64,000 nt of DNA. Origin: DATKUK01 sp035530655 (GTDB taxonomy: Bacteria; Planctomycetota; Phycisphaerae; UBA1845; DATKUK01). The stretch spans positions 1 through 64,000 of the forward strand of contig DATKUK010000054.1 of NCBI GenBank assembly GCA_035530655.1, given 5' to 3'. Shown in pieces: positions 8,274-17,089 of this stretch. The notes beneath the pieces are model-generated. The model worked only from the letters and a program-made list of their open reading frames with translations, was not told the DNA's origin and did no database searches. Both the position numbers and the translations under genes were made by a program. Each line of letters begins with the position of its first letter. Positions within the stretch are counted from its first letter, which is position 1.

Positions 8274-10115
8274 ATGTGTGCAAAGTATGCAGGGTGGCTT
8301 GTGTGTGTGGGTCTGTTGGCCTGCGTCCCGCTGAGCGCCGGCGCGGCGGAGTGCGAGTTTACGACGATCGCCGACAGCACGGGTGAGTTCAGCAACTTTT
8401 CTTGGTGTCCCAGCATCAATGGCCAGGGGCAGGCCGTCTTTCTAACGTTCTTCGATGCGGACAGCCACCTGGAGGTCCTGGTCGGAGACGAGACCGGCCT
8501 CAGTATGGTGGGCAGCTCGGCATTGATGCCGCCTCCGGGTGAAGATCCGAATCGCTACGCGTGGGTAGTCGAAAGCTACCACTTCGGTTTGAACGATGCC
8601 GGGGCCGTGGTAGCGTTAATTAACAGAGGAGCGTTGTACGGGGGGGTCGGCATCTACAAGGTCGACGACTCTGCCTTTACGACTATCGCAAATATCGTCG
8701 GTGCGTTCGGCAGCGTCGGCACGTACGTGCTGCCCGACGTGAACGCATCGGGCGTGGTATCTTTTGGAGGACAGCCGGATTCGGGTTCAGGACTGGGATC
8801 GAAGGGCATCTTCACGAGTTCGGACGATGTGTCCTACACCACCGTCGCCAACATTGACGGCGATTTCTACGACTTCCTGGGCAACAACGGCAGAACGGCG
8901 GTCAATGACCTGGGCATGGCGGCGTTCAGGTTCACCTACGACGTAGCGGGCGGCGGCATCGCCAAGGGAGACGGCAGCGGGGCGGCCACCGTGGTGGTCG
9001 ATACCTTCGGACCGTACGTTGGTTTCTCCTGGCCGTCGATCAACAATGCGGGCGCGATATCCTTTATCGCCCAGCGGGATGTAGGCGGTTCGGCGATCGT
9101 GGTCGATAGCGGTGGAAGTGAGACGGTCGTCGCGGATACGACCGGGCCGTATTTCGGTTTTCTTGACCAGGTAGCCCCGATCAACAACGCTGGCGACGTT
9201 GTGTTCCTGGCCTCCTTGGACGCCGGCGGAACCGGTCTGTTCACGGTCACGGGGCCCGATTCGGTTGAGAACTGCATCATCAAGACGGGTGATGCCCTGG
9301 CAGGGTCCACGGTTGTGGACCTCCGTCTGGGCACCGACAGTATCAATGACAGCGGCCAGGTGGTTTTCAAAGCCAAGTTGGCAAGCGGGACCTACGGCAT
9401 CTACCGGGCCGATCCTCTCGGCGACGCGGATGGTGACGGCGTGGACGACGAGGTCGACAATTGCCCGGCCGTGGCCAATCCCGACCAGTTGGATACCGAC
9501 AACGACGGGTTGGGCGATGCGTGCGACGACGATGACGACGCGGACGGGCTGAGCGACGCGGACGAGGCGCTGTTCGGTACCGACCCGGTCGATCCTGACT
9601 CGGACGACGACGGGATGCTCGACGGCGCGGAAGTCCTGGCCGCCGACGGCACGGGATGCCCCGACCCGCTGAATGCGGATTCGGACGGCGACAGCCTCTC
9701 CGACGGTGCAGAGATCACGCTGGACACCAACCCGTGCAACGTTGACACGGACGGCGACAGCGTGTGGGACAACGACGATCCGCTTCCGAATGAGCCGGGT
9801 GTCACGACGGGTTGGCTGGAAGACCAGACCCGGGAAGAGCAGCAGGACATCCTCGATGTGACACTGGTCGTGTTCGATGCCCCGAACAACAACGCTGCCA
9901 AGGGACGCCGCAACTCGCTGGCGAACCGGGCGGCCGCGGCGGCCAATGCCATCGCCGACGGCAACATCCAGCAGGCAATCGATATACTGACAAGCCTGCT
10001 GGAGAAGGTGGACGGTGTGACACCTCCGCCGGACTGGCTGGTCGACTCGGCAGAAAAGACCGAGATGGCGAACGACGTGAGCCAGTTGATCTCGCTACTG
10101 CAATTGGAGCTGTAG
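8274..10115 (+). CDS. Secreted repeat protein with thrombospondin type-3 Ca-binding repeats
   Basis: AAAGGAG upstream supports the ATG. The 613-residue product begins with a Sec signal peptide (LVCVGLLACVPLSAGAAEC). Residues ~25-370 are repeated beta-rich units of about 45-50 residues with recurring wording (FTTIADSTGEFSNFSWPSIN, FTTIANIVGAFGSVG, TTVANIDGDFYDF, VNDLG / INNAG), as in propeller-like planctomycete surface proteins. Residues ~380-510 are Asp-rich thrombospondin type-3 repeats (DADGDGVDDEVDNCP, DTDNDGLGDACDDD, DSDGDSLSDGAE) that should bind calcium. A charged helical tail of about 100 residues follows. No sorting signal was recognised at the C-terminus. It is probably monocistronic: a promoter precedes it and a strong terminator follows. 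Function is unknown; a surface structural or binding role is a guess. Confidence 0.85.
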   Translation: MCAKYAGWLVCVGLLACVPLSAGAAECEFTTIADSTGEFSNFSWCPSINGQGQAVFLTFFDADSHLEVLVGDETGLSMVGSSALMPPPGEDPNRYAWVVESYHFGLNDAGAVVALINRGALYGGVGIYKVDDSAFTTIANIVGAFGSVGTYVLPDVNASGVVSFGGQPDSGSGLGSKGIFTSSDDVSYTTVANIDGDFYDFLGNNGRTAVNDLGMAAFRFTYDVAGGGIAKGDGSGAATVVVDTFGPYVGFSWPSINNAGAISFIAQRDVGGSAIVVDSGGSETVVADTTGPYFGFLDQVAPINNAGDVVFLASLDAGGTGLFTVTGPDSVENCIIKTGDALAGSTVVDLRLGTDSINDSGQVVFKAKLASGTYGIYRADPLGDADGDGVDDEVDNCPAVANPDQLDTDNDGLGDACDDDDDADGLSDADEALFGTDPVDPDSDDDGMLDGAEVLAADGTGCPDPLNADSDGDSLSDGAEITLDTNPCNVDTDGDSVWDNDDPLPNEPGVTTGWLEDQTREEQQDILDVTLVVFDAPNNNAAKGRRNSLANRAAAAANAIADGNIQQAIDILTSLLEKVDGVTPPPDWLVDSAEKTEMANDVSQLISLLQLEL

Positions 10116-10140
10116 TCCTACACATCGAGTGACAACACGC

Positions 10141-10192
10141 GGGCTCAGGCGCCGTGCCCGGCAAGCGGACACGCGCCTGAGCCCTTCATTTT
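10141..10192 (+). terminator. Rho-independent terminator
   Basis: A perfect 12-base stem (GGGCTCAGGCGC at 10141-10152 with GCGCCTGAGCCC at 10173-10184) and a 20-base loop is followed by TTCATTTT. It lies 25 bases after the stop codon of the secreted repeat protein. Confidence 0.8.
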
Positions 10193-10281
10193 AGGTGACC
10201 AAGTGCTGCCCCGATCGGCCTGCTGGTTGTCGTGCCGGCGTTGACAGGGTCGCACTTGGCGGGCGAGCATATCGGGCGCCC

Positions 10282-11412
10282 ATGCGAGTCCTGGCGCTGG
10301 AACCATACTACGGAGGAAGTCACCGCGCGTTCGTCGACGGATGGTCGGCGTGCAGCCGACACAACTGGACGGTGCTGACTCTTCCGCCGCACAAGTGGAA
10401 GTGGCGGATGCGGCACGGTGCGATCACGCTGGCCGACCGAGTGAATCAACGTGCCGCGGCCGGCGGGACGTGGGACGCGCTGTTCTGCTCGGACATGCTG
10501 AACCTGGCGGAGTTTATGGGCCTGGCCCACGAGCGTGTGGGGCGCCTGCCGTCAGTAGCCTACTTCCATGAGAACCAGCTTACCTATCCCGTACGGCACG
10601 AGGACGAGCGCGACTATCACTTCGTGCTGACCAACCTGACCACGATGCTGGCGGCCACGAGCGTGTGGTTCAACTCGGCGTTCCATCGCGACTCGTTTGT
10701 GGACGCACTGCCGGGATTCCTGCGGCGGATGCCCGACCACCAGCCGTTTGACGCGATCGATCGGATCCTCGCCAAGTCGCTCGTCCAGCCGCAGGGCATC
10801 AACGAGCTGCCGCCTCGCGGGTCCCGCAAGCCCGGCCCCATGCGCATTCTCTGGGCCGCAAGGTGGGAGTTCGACAAAAACCCCGAGACGTTCTTCGAGG
10901 CGATCAAGATGCTCGAGGCGCGAGGCGTGGCGTTCCGCATCAGTGTGATCGGGGAGCAATTTCGCGAGTCGCCCGAGGTGTTCGCGTGGGCCGAGCGGCA
11001 CTATGCCGACCGGATCGACCGCTGGGGCTATCAGGCCGACCGCAAAGCGTACGAGGCCGCCCTGCGTGAGGCCGACGTGATGGTCTCGACCGCGAATCAC
11101 GAGTTCTTTGGGGTGAGCGTGGTTGAGGCGATTGCGGCTGGGGCGTATCCGCTGCTGCCGAGGCGCCTGGCGTATCCGGAGATCCTCGGCGGCGAGGAGG
11201 CGGCCCGGGAAGACGGTTTCTTCTATGACGGCAGCGCCGAGCAACTTGCCGCCATGCTGGCCGGGCTAGCCCAGAGGTCGACACGCGGCGATCTGTGGCA
11301 AGGCCAGGCGGATCGGGCCCTGCGGGCGGTGAGGCGATTCCTTTGGCCATCGCTGGCGCCGAGCCTGGACGACGCGATGGAGGCGGTGGCAGCAACCGCG
11401 GCCCGCAGGTGA
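10282..11412 (+). CDS. tRNA-queuosine alpha-mannosyltransferase-like glycosyltransferase (DUF3524/QTMAN)
   Basis: The 376-residue product opens RVLALEPYYGGSHRAFVDGW and continues with LTLPPHKWKWRMRHGA, ALFCSDMLNLAEFMGL and SVAYFHENQLTYP, the characteristic N-terminal DUF3524 domain of QTMAN/GTDC1. The C-terminal half is a GT4-type glycosyltransferase domain with RILWAARWEFDKNPETFFEA and the nucleotide-sugar site NHEFFGVSVVEAIAAGAYPL. In animals QTMAN adds mannose to queuosine in tRNA-Asp; bacterial relatives are presumed to act on tRNA too. The ATG at 10282 is chosen because it begins directly at the conserved domain, though no clear ribosome binding site is seen. It stands alone between a terminator and a lipoprotein gene. 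Substrate is inferred from the family only. Confidence 0.8.
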   Translation: MRVLALEPYYGGSHRAFVDGWSACSRHNWTVLTLPPHKWKWRMRHGAITLADRVNQRAAAGGTWDALFCSDMLNLAEFMGLAHERVGRLPSVAYFHENQLTYPVRHEDERDYHFVLTNLTTMLAATSVWFNSAFHRDSFVDALPGFLRRMPDHQPFDAIDRILAKSLVQPQGINELPPRGSRKPGPMRILWAARWEFDKNPETFFEAIKMLEARGVAFRISVIGEQFRESPEVFAWAERHYADRIDRWGYQADRKAYEAALREADVMVSTANHEFFGVSVVEAIAAGAYPLLPRRLAYPEILGGEEAAREDGFFYDGSAEQLAAMLAGLAQRSTRGDLWQGQADRALRAVRRFLWPSLAPSLDDAMEAVAATAARR

Positions 11413-11521
11413 TCGCGGTTGGGCGCGGGCGATCGCGGCGTAGTGAGTGGTTGCCGGGGACGACGGACGCGAACAGGATGACACGGGTGAATCAAAGGCG
11501 AACGACGATGGAGAATGGCCT

Positions 11522-12763
11522 ATGAAAGCGCTACATCGAAGCTTGGCGACGGCGGTATGGGTGGGCGTGGTCCTTGCGGGCTGCTCGGCGTTGGAGGAGC
11601 CGGGCACGACAGACACCACGAGCAAGCCATCGGATCAATCCATCGGGCAGTCGGCCGCGCCAGCAGCCAAGCGGATTGTGCAGGCGCCGGCGAAACGGGG
11701 AGGCGTCGCCGAGGTCGAAGTGCATCGGCCGAAGCACTTTCCGCACCGCATCTGGGCGGCGTGCGACTTCGAGGCCCGCACGACCGACTACGGGTGGTTC
11801 GGCACGGCCGAGACGCAGAACATCCCCCAGTACCCCGGCAACGTAACCGCGCTGCGCAGCCGCGAGTCGCAGAAGTATTCGTCACGTTATGTGGGAATCA
11901 ACCCGGTGCCCGGACCGCGCATGGGCGAGGTCAACAAGGTGTACTTCCGCTACTACGTGGAAGGCACGACCGACGCCCAGGTGCAGCACTTCAACCTGTC
12001 GGAGAACGACAACCACCACATCAGGGTGTCGGGGTTGACGGAGGGTGGGTGGTCACAGGCGACGCCGAACTTCACCGCCGACTCGAAGCGCAACGACGGC
12101 AGTCCCGGCGCGATGAAGAAGGGCGACCGGATGGACGACCTGAAGATCTATTTGGGCCGGTTCGGCGACGGCAAGGAGTATGACATCATCATCGACGACG
12201 TGATTTTCTTCGCCGAGGCCCCGTCACACCCGCCGGACTTCGAACCGTTTCCCAACCGGGTGATCTTCCTGGCTGCCTTCGACACGGGCGAGAAGGACAA
12301 GTACTGGCCTGGTTCGCTCGAGATCGTCGACCGGCGCCTGCCGGCTGACTCCTACTGGCGGGTCGCGCGGGCGGTGCCACACGAGAATCCACCTGCCAAG
12401 TGGATTCGGCTCCAGATCCAGCCACCCAAGCCAGTGGGCGAGATGACCAAGCTGCGTTTCCGTTACCACGTGACCGGCGCGTCGGCGATGACGGTGCAGA
12501 TCTTCGATATGACCGATATGGACAATCGACACATCCGTCTGAGCGACCTGCCACAGGGCGTGTGGCAGACGGCGAACCTGAACTTCACCCGCGATGCGAA
12601 GCGCAACGACGGAAGCGACACGCCGTTTGCCGCAGGCCACGTGGTGGACGACATTTTCTTTTTCGTCAGCCCCGATGGCGATCAGGACGTCGATCTGCTG
12701 ATCGACGAGGTGGTGCTGTATGATGCGGGATGCGGTGAGATAGGGGGAGGAGGGACGGCCTAA
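11522..12763 (+). CDS. Lipoprotein with duplicated beta-sandwich-like domain
   Basis: A 413-residue predicted lipoprotein: the signal peptide ends in a clear lipobox, VVLAGC, with the lipidated Cys at residue ~21, then a Ser/Thr/Pro-rich linker. The rest is an internal duplication. Repeat 1 (about residues 73-240) and repeat 2 (about 245-405) share an opening FPHRIWAACDFE / FPNRVIFLAAFD, a KVYFRYYVEG / KLRFRYHVTG strand, NHHIRVS / NRHIRLS, then FTADSKRNDGS / FTRDAKRNDGS and a closing IIIDDVIFFAE / LLIDEVVLYD. This pattern resembles carbohydrate-binding jelly-roll modules, but I cannot name the family. GGAGAA upstream supports the ATG at 11522. It should sit on the outer membrane or periplasmic face. 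Confidence 0.8.
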   Translation: MKALHRSLATAVWVGVVLAGCSALEEPGTTDTTSKPSDQSIGQSAAPAAKRIVQAPAKRGGVAEVEVHRPKHFPHRIWAACDFEARTTDYGWFGTAETQNIPQYPGNVTALRSRESQKYSSRYVGINPVPGPRMGEVNKVYFRYYVEGTTDAQVQHFNLSENDNHHIRVSGLTEGGWSQATPNFTADSKRNDGSPGAMKKGDRMDDLKIYLGRFGDGKEYDIIIDDVIFFAEAPSHPPDFEPFPNRVIFLAAFDTGEKDKYWPGSLEIVDRRLPADSYWRVARAVPHENPPAKWIRLQIQPPKPVGEMTKLRFRYHVTGASAMTVQIFDMTDMDNRHIRLSDLPQGVWQTANLNFTRDAKRNDGSDTPFAAGHVVDDIFFFVSPDGDQDVDLLIDEVVLYDAGCGEIGGGGTA

Positions 12764-12783
12764 TCCGCCTCTTTTACCCCTAT

Positions 12784-12913
12784 CGAGTTTGCAGGACCGT
12801 GCTGCCCCGACGTTCGTGTGGGAAAAAACACTGTTCGAGAACCCGCCGCGGCGGGGCACACGGCGCGCGCCAGGAGTTGCGCGCCCTGCGAGTTTGCAGG
12901 ACCGTGGCACACG
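12784..12913. repeat. Direct and palindromic repeat patch
   Basis: An 18-base direct repeat, CGAGTTTGCAGGACCGTG, occurs at 12784-12801 and 12889-12906, 105 bases apart. Between them are several GC palindromes and a GGGGCACACGGCGCGC segment. The second copy leads into GTGGCACACGG, a signature that also occurs near 46.11 and 46.69 kb. The patch lies between convergent genes and appears non-coding. Confidence 0.6.
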
Positions 12914-12939
12914 GTACGAAACCGGGCACTCAGGACGCG

Positions 12940-13338
12940 CTAGTTGTCTTCGAAGGTCAGGAAGGGGCGCATGCGGTCGACGGTTTTCGGGCCGATGCCG
13001 CGGACGGCGTCGAGGTCGTCGGGAGTAAGAAATACCGGCTGCGTGGCGGCTGAGGCGGTCTGTTGCTCGTGGCGATAGGCGACGATCCTCTTGGCCAGCG
13101 CCGGGCCGATCCGCGGAAGTTGGGTCAGCTCGGCCCAGGTGGCGGTGTTGGGATTGATCTTCTGCTCGATCTGCGCGGCCGCGCCGGGGATCACCCCGAT
13201 GGGCTCGGCAAGGTACACCGGCCTGAGCCATCCGAGCACGAGCACATAGGCGAGGATCAGGGCGAGAATGCCGTAGCAGACCCAATAGACCGGCTTGGGC
13301 CAGGCGTGGCCCCAACCTTGTGCGGGCGCTTCGTTCAT
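12940..13338 (-). CDS. Membrane-anchored helix-hairpin-helix (ComEA-like) protein
   Basis: A 132-residue protein with one N-terminal membrane helix (VYWVCYGILALILAYVLVLGW) and a C-terminal pair of helix-hairpin-helix motifs: KINPNTATWAELTQLPRIG followed by LAKRIVAYR, and LDAVRGIGPKTVDRMRPFL. This layout is that of ComEA and related DNA-binding proteins, in which the HhH domain faces the periplasm and binds incoming DNA, though many bacteria carry similar small proteins of unknown role. The ATG at 13338 is chosen because upstream codons are antisense-like, and it overlaps the stop of the GH10-like gene as ATGA, so the two are translationally coupled. No other competence gene is nearby. Confidence 0.82.
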   Translation of the reverse strand: MNEAPAQGWGHAWPKPVYWVCYGILALILAYVLVLGWLRPVYLAEPIGVIPGAAAQIEQKINPNTATWAELTQLPRIGPALAKRIVAYRHEQQTASAATQPVFLTPDDLDAVRGIGPKTVDRMRPFLTFEDN

Positions 13339-14876
13339 GGGCTCTTGGGGCCGGCGCGGCGCTGCTGCTGATCGATGACGGTGGAGCCAGCACTCTCGGC
13401 TCGCACGGAGGTCAGTTCGTGGAAGGCCGGCTTGGGCGTCAGGTCTTTGTGGAGGAGCCCACCATGGGGCAGGTAATGCGGTCCGGCGTCGGTCAAGTCG
13501 CGCCAGGTTATGGTATCGACGAACGGCTTGGACAATGCGATGTTGAGGAAATCTCGCAGCCAGAGCGATTGGGTCTGCTCGTTCCACGGGCGATGCCACT
13601 CGCCGCCGTCGGCAACGGAGATCTGCCCGGCCCAGGCGTCGGCTTCATCGGGGGTAACGGCTGAGGGCACCTGCACGGCGGTGAGGTGCAGCGGCTTGCC
13701 GAGGTTGGCAAAGCGGTCGAGCATGGCGGAGATCTGGAGCATGTCGCGGACGTACATGCCCTCGCGGGCGAGGCCGAAGTAGAACTGCAAGCCAATGGCG
13801 TCGAAGTTGATGCCGCTCTGCGAGCACATGTCGGCGTACAGGATGGGCGGGATCGTTCGCTGGTTACGCGCGAAGTACTCACCCCAGGGGGCGATCAGGT
13901 CGATGATAGCCGTTGCCCGCGGGGCCGATTGCTTGGCGGCCGTTGCCACCACTCGCGTCAGCTCCATCAACTGCTCGAAGTTGAAGTTGAAGCTGTTCTC
14001 GGCGTGGATGCCGCTGATGACGTCCCATGCCTGGACGAACTTGCCGTAGCGCTCGAACACACGTTTGGCGTGCTCGTAGACAAGTTGCCTGACGGTGTCG
14101 AAGTCATGTTCCCAAATGTAAATCCAATCGGGCAGGTTCTGCTCATTAAACGCGACCAGCGGCGAGGCTTTGATCGGCACGCGCTGGCGCGTGAGCAGTT
14201 CGACCCACTCGTCGACCGCTTCCCATTCCGGCTGTTGCTCCTTGGGCTCGATCTGCCGCCAGGGGATGGGAACGGTCACGAAATCGAACGATTCGAGCAG
14301 GCGCCGGGCGTAGGCCTCTCGCCGATCCAGCAGGTTGGCGAAGCAGCCGAACACACGCCGCCCCAACTGGCCGGTCTGCCGGCGGCGCGTCAGAAAGATG
14401 TCGGCATGAAAGAGCGTCAACTGCTCACCCACGTGCATGGCCAGGGCGAGCGACTGGTCGGCGCACGCGGCGATTTTGACGGGATCGTCCTCCTGGAGAG
14501 CCTTGATCATCAGGTCGCGGGCTCGGTCGACTTCCTGGCTGAGCGGCTCGGCGCCGGCGTAATCGAACAGACCCCAGTCCTCGCGCTTCTGGAGGATGCG
14601 CATCAGCCGCCCGCGTGCCAGCTCGAGGTGCAGGTTGTAGGGCTTGGCTCGCTCGGGCAGGCGTGCCGTCTCGAGCATGACCCGTCCGAAGCCCTGCACC
14701 GGCCAGAGCAGAGCCAACGCCGCCGGTCCCTGGGCGCGCTTGGTACACTGGATCTGGCCCTTGTCGAATTCGATGTCCGCGCGAACGGGCACCTGGTCGC
14801 TGCCGATCAGGTAGGCGGCTTCCAGGTCGACGCTTTTGGCGGACTTGCCCTGTTGGTAAACCTCGAATCGAAGCAT
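13335..14876 (-). CDS. GH10-like protein lacking both catalytic glutamates
   Basis: A 513-residue protein whose C-terminal ~330 residues follow the GH10 (endo-beta-1,4-xylanase) TIM barrel: FDFVTVPIPWRQIEPKEQQ, the PIKASPLVAF strand, AWDVISGIHAENSF, LQFYFGLAREG and GKPLHLTAVQVPS. In GH10 the acid/base lies in WDVVNE and the nucleophile in a TE[LIV] motif. Here the first reads WDVISG and the second LTAVQ, so both glutamates are replaced. The N-terminal ~180 residues (MLRFEVYQQG...) form a separate beta-rich region. No signal peptide is visible. It is probably a non-hydrolytic sugar-binding protein or uses other residues. It overlaps the HhH gene by 4 bases and follows the hydroxyacid dehydrogenase on the same strand. 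Confidence 0.8.
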   Translation of the reverse strand: MLRFEVYQQGKSAKSVDLEAAYLIGSDQVPVRADIEFDKGQIQCTKRAQGPAALALLWPVQGFGRVMLETARLPERAKPYNLHLELARGRLMRILQKREDWGLFDYAGAEPLSQEVDRARDLMIKALQEDDPVKIAACADQSLALAMHVGEQLTLFHADIFLTRRRQTGQLGRRVFGCFANLLDRREAYARRLLESFDFVTVPIPWRQIEPKEQQPEWEAVDEWVELLTRQRVPIKASPLVAFNEQNLPDWIYIWEHDFDTVRQLVYEHAKRVFERYGKFVQAWDVISGIHAENSFNFNFEQLMELTRVVATAAKQSAPRATAIIDLIAPWGEYFARNQRTIPPILYADMCSQSGINFDAIGLQFYFGLAREGMYVRDMLQISAMLDRFANLGKPLHLTAVQVPSAVTPDEADAWAGQISVADGGEWHRPWNEQTQSLWLRDFLNIALSKPFVDTITWRDLTDAGPHYLPHGGLLHKDLTPKPAFHELTSVRAESAGSTVIDQQQRRAGPKSP

Positions 14877-14925
14877 AGGCTTGCTGTGTGTCCCTTTTTC
14901 TGGCGTTGGGGCGCGCGTGGCGCGG

Positions 14926-15915
14926 TCAGTCCTTCCACACCTCGGGATTGACCAGGTTGAGCGGCCTGCGCCCGGTCAACGCCGCCGTGATGTTCTCGGC
15001 AGCCATGATAGCCATCTTTTCCCGCGTCTGCGAGGTGGCGCTGCCGATGTGCGGCACGCACACCACGTTGTCCAGCTCGACCAGGCCCGGTGCGGGCTGG
15101 GGCTCGTCCTCGTAGACGTCCAGCGCGGCCGTGGCGATTCGCCCCTCGCGCAACACCCAAACCAGGGCGGCCTCATCGATGACCGGGCCGCGTGATGTGT
15201 TGACCAGGCAGGCCGTGGGCTTCATCCGGCGAAGCAGCGACTCGTCGACGAGGTGCCGATTGGCCGGCGTCAGGTTCACGTGCATGCTTACGTAGTCGCT
15301 CTGTTCGAAGAGCGAATGCAGATCGACGCGGCGGGCGCCGAGTTGGGTTTCCAGTTGCTGATTGCGGATCGCGTCGCAGTAGAGCACCTTCATGCCGAAT
15401 CCACTGCTGCGAAGGGCCACCGCGGTGCCGATTCGCCCGGCCCCGAGGATACCCAATGTCTGACCGGCGAGTTGCCCGCCCAGAAACTGCATGGGACCCC
15501 AGCCGGTCCATCGTCCGCTGCGGAAGAATCGATCGGCCTCGACGATGCGTCGGGCGGCTGCCAGCAGCAGGGCCCACGTCAGCTCGGCGGTGGCGTCGGT
15601 CAGCACGCCCGGGGTGTTGGTGATCATCACGCCTTTGCGGGTGGCCTCGGCGAGGTCGATGTTGTCGTAACCGACGGCCAGATTGGCGAAAACCCTGCAT
15701 TGCGTGCCCGCGGTGTCGAGCACGGCCTCATCAATCTGATCGGTGAGCATGCAGAGGACGGCGTGGCGCCCGGCCACCTGTTCGAGCAGCTCCTGGTGCG
15801 ATAAATCTCGATCATGCGGATTGACCTCGACGCCTTGGCAGTGGCGGCGCAGCAGCTCGAGCCCCGGTTGAGGGATCAGGCGCGTCACGAGGACATTATA
15901 CGATCCGGCCATCAT
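14926..15915 (-). CDS. D-2-hydroxyacid dehydrogenase (glyoxylate/hydroxypyruvate reductase-like)
   Basis: This NAD(P)-dependent enzyme reduces a 2-keto acid to a D-2-hydroxy acid, or the reverse. The 329-residue product has the family's landmarks: TNTPGVLTDATAELTWALLL, the nucleotide-binding LGILGAGRIGTAVA, the catalytic Arg in VNTSRGPVIDEAALV, the Glu in DVYEDEP, and the His in VCVPHIGSATSQTR. The order and spacing match glyoxylate/hydroxypyruvate reductases more closely than phosphoglycerate dehydrogenase, which would carry an ACT domain. Two adjacent ATGs (15915 and 15912) exist; GGAG fits the second slightly better by spacing. The exact substrate cannot be read from sequence. Confidence 0.9.
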   Translation of the reverse strand: MMAGSYNVLVTRLIPQPGLELLRRHCQGVEVNPHDRDLSHQELLEQVAGRHAVLCMLTDQIDEAVLDTAGTQCRVFANLAVGYDNIDLAEATRKGVMITNTPGVLTDATAELTWALLLAAARRIVEADRFFRSGRWTGWGPMQFLGGQLAGQTLGILGAGRIGTAVALRSSGFGMKVLYCDAIRNQQLETQLGARRVDLHSLFEQSDYVSMHVNLTPANRHLVDESLLRRMKPTACLVNTSRGPVIDEAALVWVLREGRIATAALDVYEDEPQPAPGLVELDNVVCVPHIGSATSQTREKMAIMAAENITAALTGRRPLNLVNPEVWKD

Positions 15916-16081
15916 CGCTCCAGATAACCCGCGCCCGGGTCGAGCGCAAGAGGGGCATGATTATAATGGCCGCGAGCCGCACGGCAACGAGAAGCGTGGC
16001 GACAGGCGGCGGCGGCTCGGTTGACACCGTGTCAGGGCCACCGGTAGCATGCCCGCCTACCTTTACGACGGAGCCGGACCC

Positions 16082-16996
16082 ATGAATGACAACGTCCTCT
16101 GCGAGACTGATATTGCAGGCTTTGACTATCGGCGAGGCAAGGTGCGCGACGTGTACGACCTGGGGGACAAGCTGCTGCTGGTGGCGACGGATCGGATCAG
16201 CGCGTTCGACGTGGTCATGCCCAATGGCATCACAAACAAGGGCATTATCCTGACGCAAATCTCCAAGTTCTGGTTCGACTGGCTTGCCGGCCGCGTGAGG
16301 CACCACCTGCTGGAGGTAATCGACTCGAAGGCGCCGCCCGGGATGGAGCAGTATCTGGGGCAGCTTCGGGGCCGGGCGATGCTCTGCGTCAAGACGGAGG
16401 TCGTGCCGATCGAGTGCGTGGTCCGGGGCTATCTGGCGGGCTCGGGCTGGGCGGACTACCAGCAGACCGGTGCGATCTGCGGGATCAAGCTGCCGAAGGG
16501 GATGAAGCAGTGCCAGCGGTTGCCCGAGCCGATCTTCACGCCGGCCACGAAGGCCGAGACCGGGCACGACGAGAACATCAGCTTCGAGCGGGCGTGTGAG
16601 ATTGTCGGGCGCGAGGCTATGGAGCAGGTCCGGCGGCGGAGCATCGAGATCTATCAGGCCGCGGCCGACTATGCAGCCGAGCGCGGGATCATCATCGCCG
16701 ACACCAAGTTCGAGTGGGGTCGGCTGGGTGGAGAGCACATCCTCATTGACGAGATCATGACTCCCGACTCGTCGCGTTTCTGGCCGGCGGATCAATACGA
16801 GGTGGGGCGCGATCAGCAGAGCTTCGACAAGCAATACGTGCGGAACTGGTTGCAGACGTTGTGCGACCGTGGCCAGTGGGACAAGACCCCGCCCGGACCG
16901 ATGCTGCCGCCTGACATCGTAGCCAACACGACCAAAAAGTACGTCGAGGCGTATGAGCGTCTGACGGGGCAGACGTTCCGTCCGCTCGGCGTCTGA
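16082..16996 (+). CDS. purC: Phosphoribosylaminoimidazole-succinocarboxamide synthase
   Basis: PurC joins aspartate to CAIR with ATP in step eight of purine synthesis. The 304-residue product matches the family along its length: YRRGKVRDVYDLGDKLLLVA, TDRISAFDVVMPNGI, VVPIECVVRGYLAGSGWADY, PIFTPATKAETGHDENISFE and IIADTKFEWGR, ending with DEIMTPDSSRFWPADQYEVG. The ATG at 16082 is used because GGAG lies upstream and the conserved region follows closely; an ATG at 16049 would add 11 residues. It is not in an operon with the other purine gene here, purL, which lies 12 kb away. Confidence 0.96.
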   Translation: MNDNVLCETDIAGFDYRRGKVRDVYDLGDKLLLVATDRISAFDVVMPNGITNKGIILTQISKFWFDWLAGRVRHHLLEVIDSKAPPGMEQYLGQLRGRAMLCVKTEVVPIECVVRGYLAGSGWADYQQTGAICGIKLPKGMKQCQRLPEPIFTPATKAETGHDENISFERACEIVGREAMEQVRRRSIEIYQAAADYAAERGIIIADTKFEWGRLGGEHILIDEIMTPDSSRFWPADQYEVGRDQQSFDKQYVRNWLQTLCDRGQWDKTPPGPMLPPDIVANTTKKYVEAYERLTGQTFRPLGV

Positions 16997-17089
16997 CGGG
17001 CGCAACGATCAAGCCTGCGCATACCAAGCGGACTGTCTTATGGTGCGAGGCGATGGTGATGGGCGCCGACAGCCGAGCTGCCAGGCCAT

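Noticed and set aside
13686..14951. 421-codon open frame on the plus strand
   Set aside because: Shadow of the GH10-like gene; the composition is Val/Asp/His/Gln-rich with no domain.
15896..17005. 369-codon minus-strand frame
   Set aside because: Antisense to purC, which is certain.
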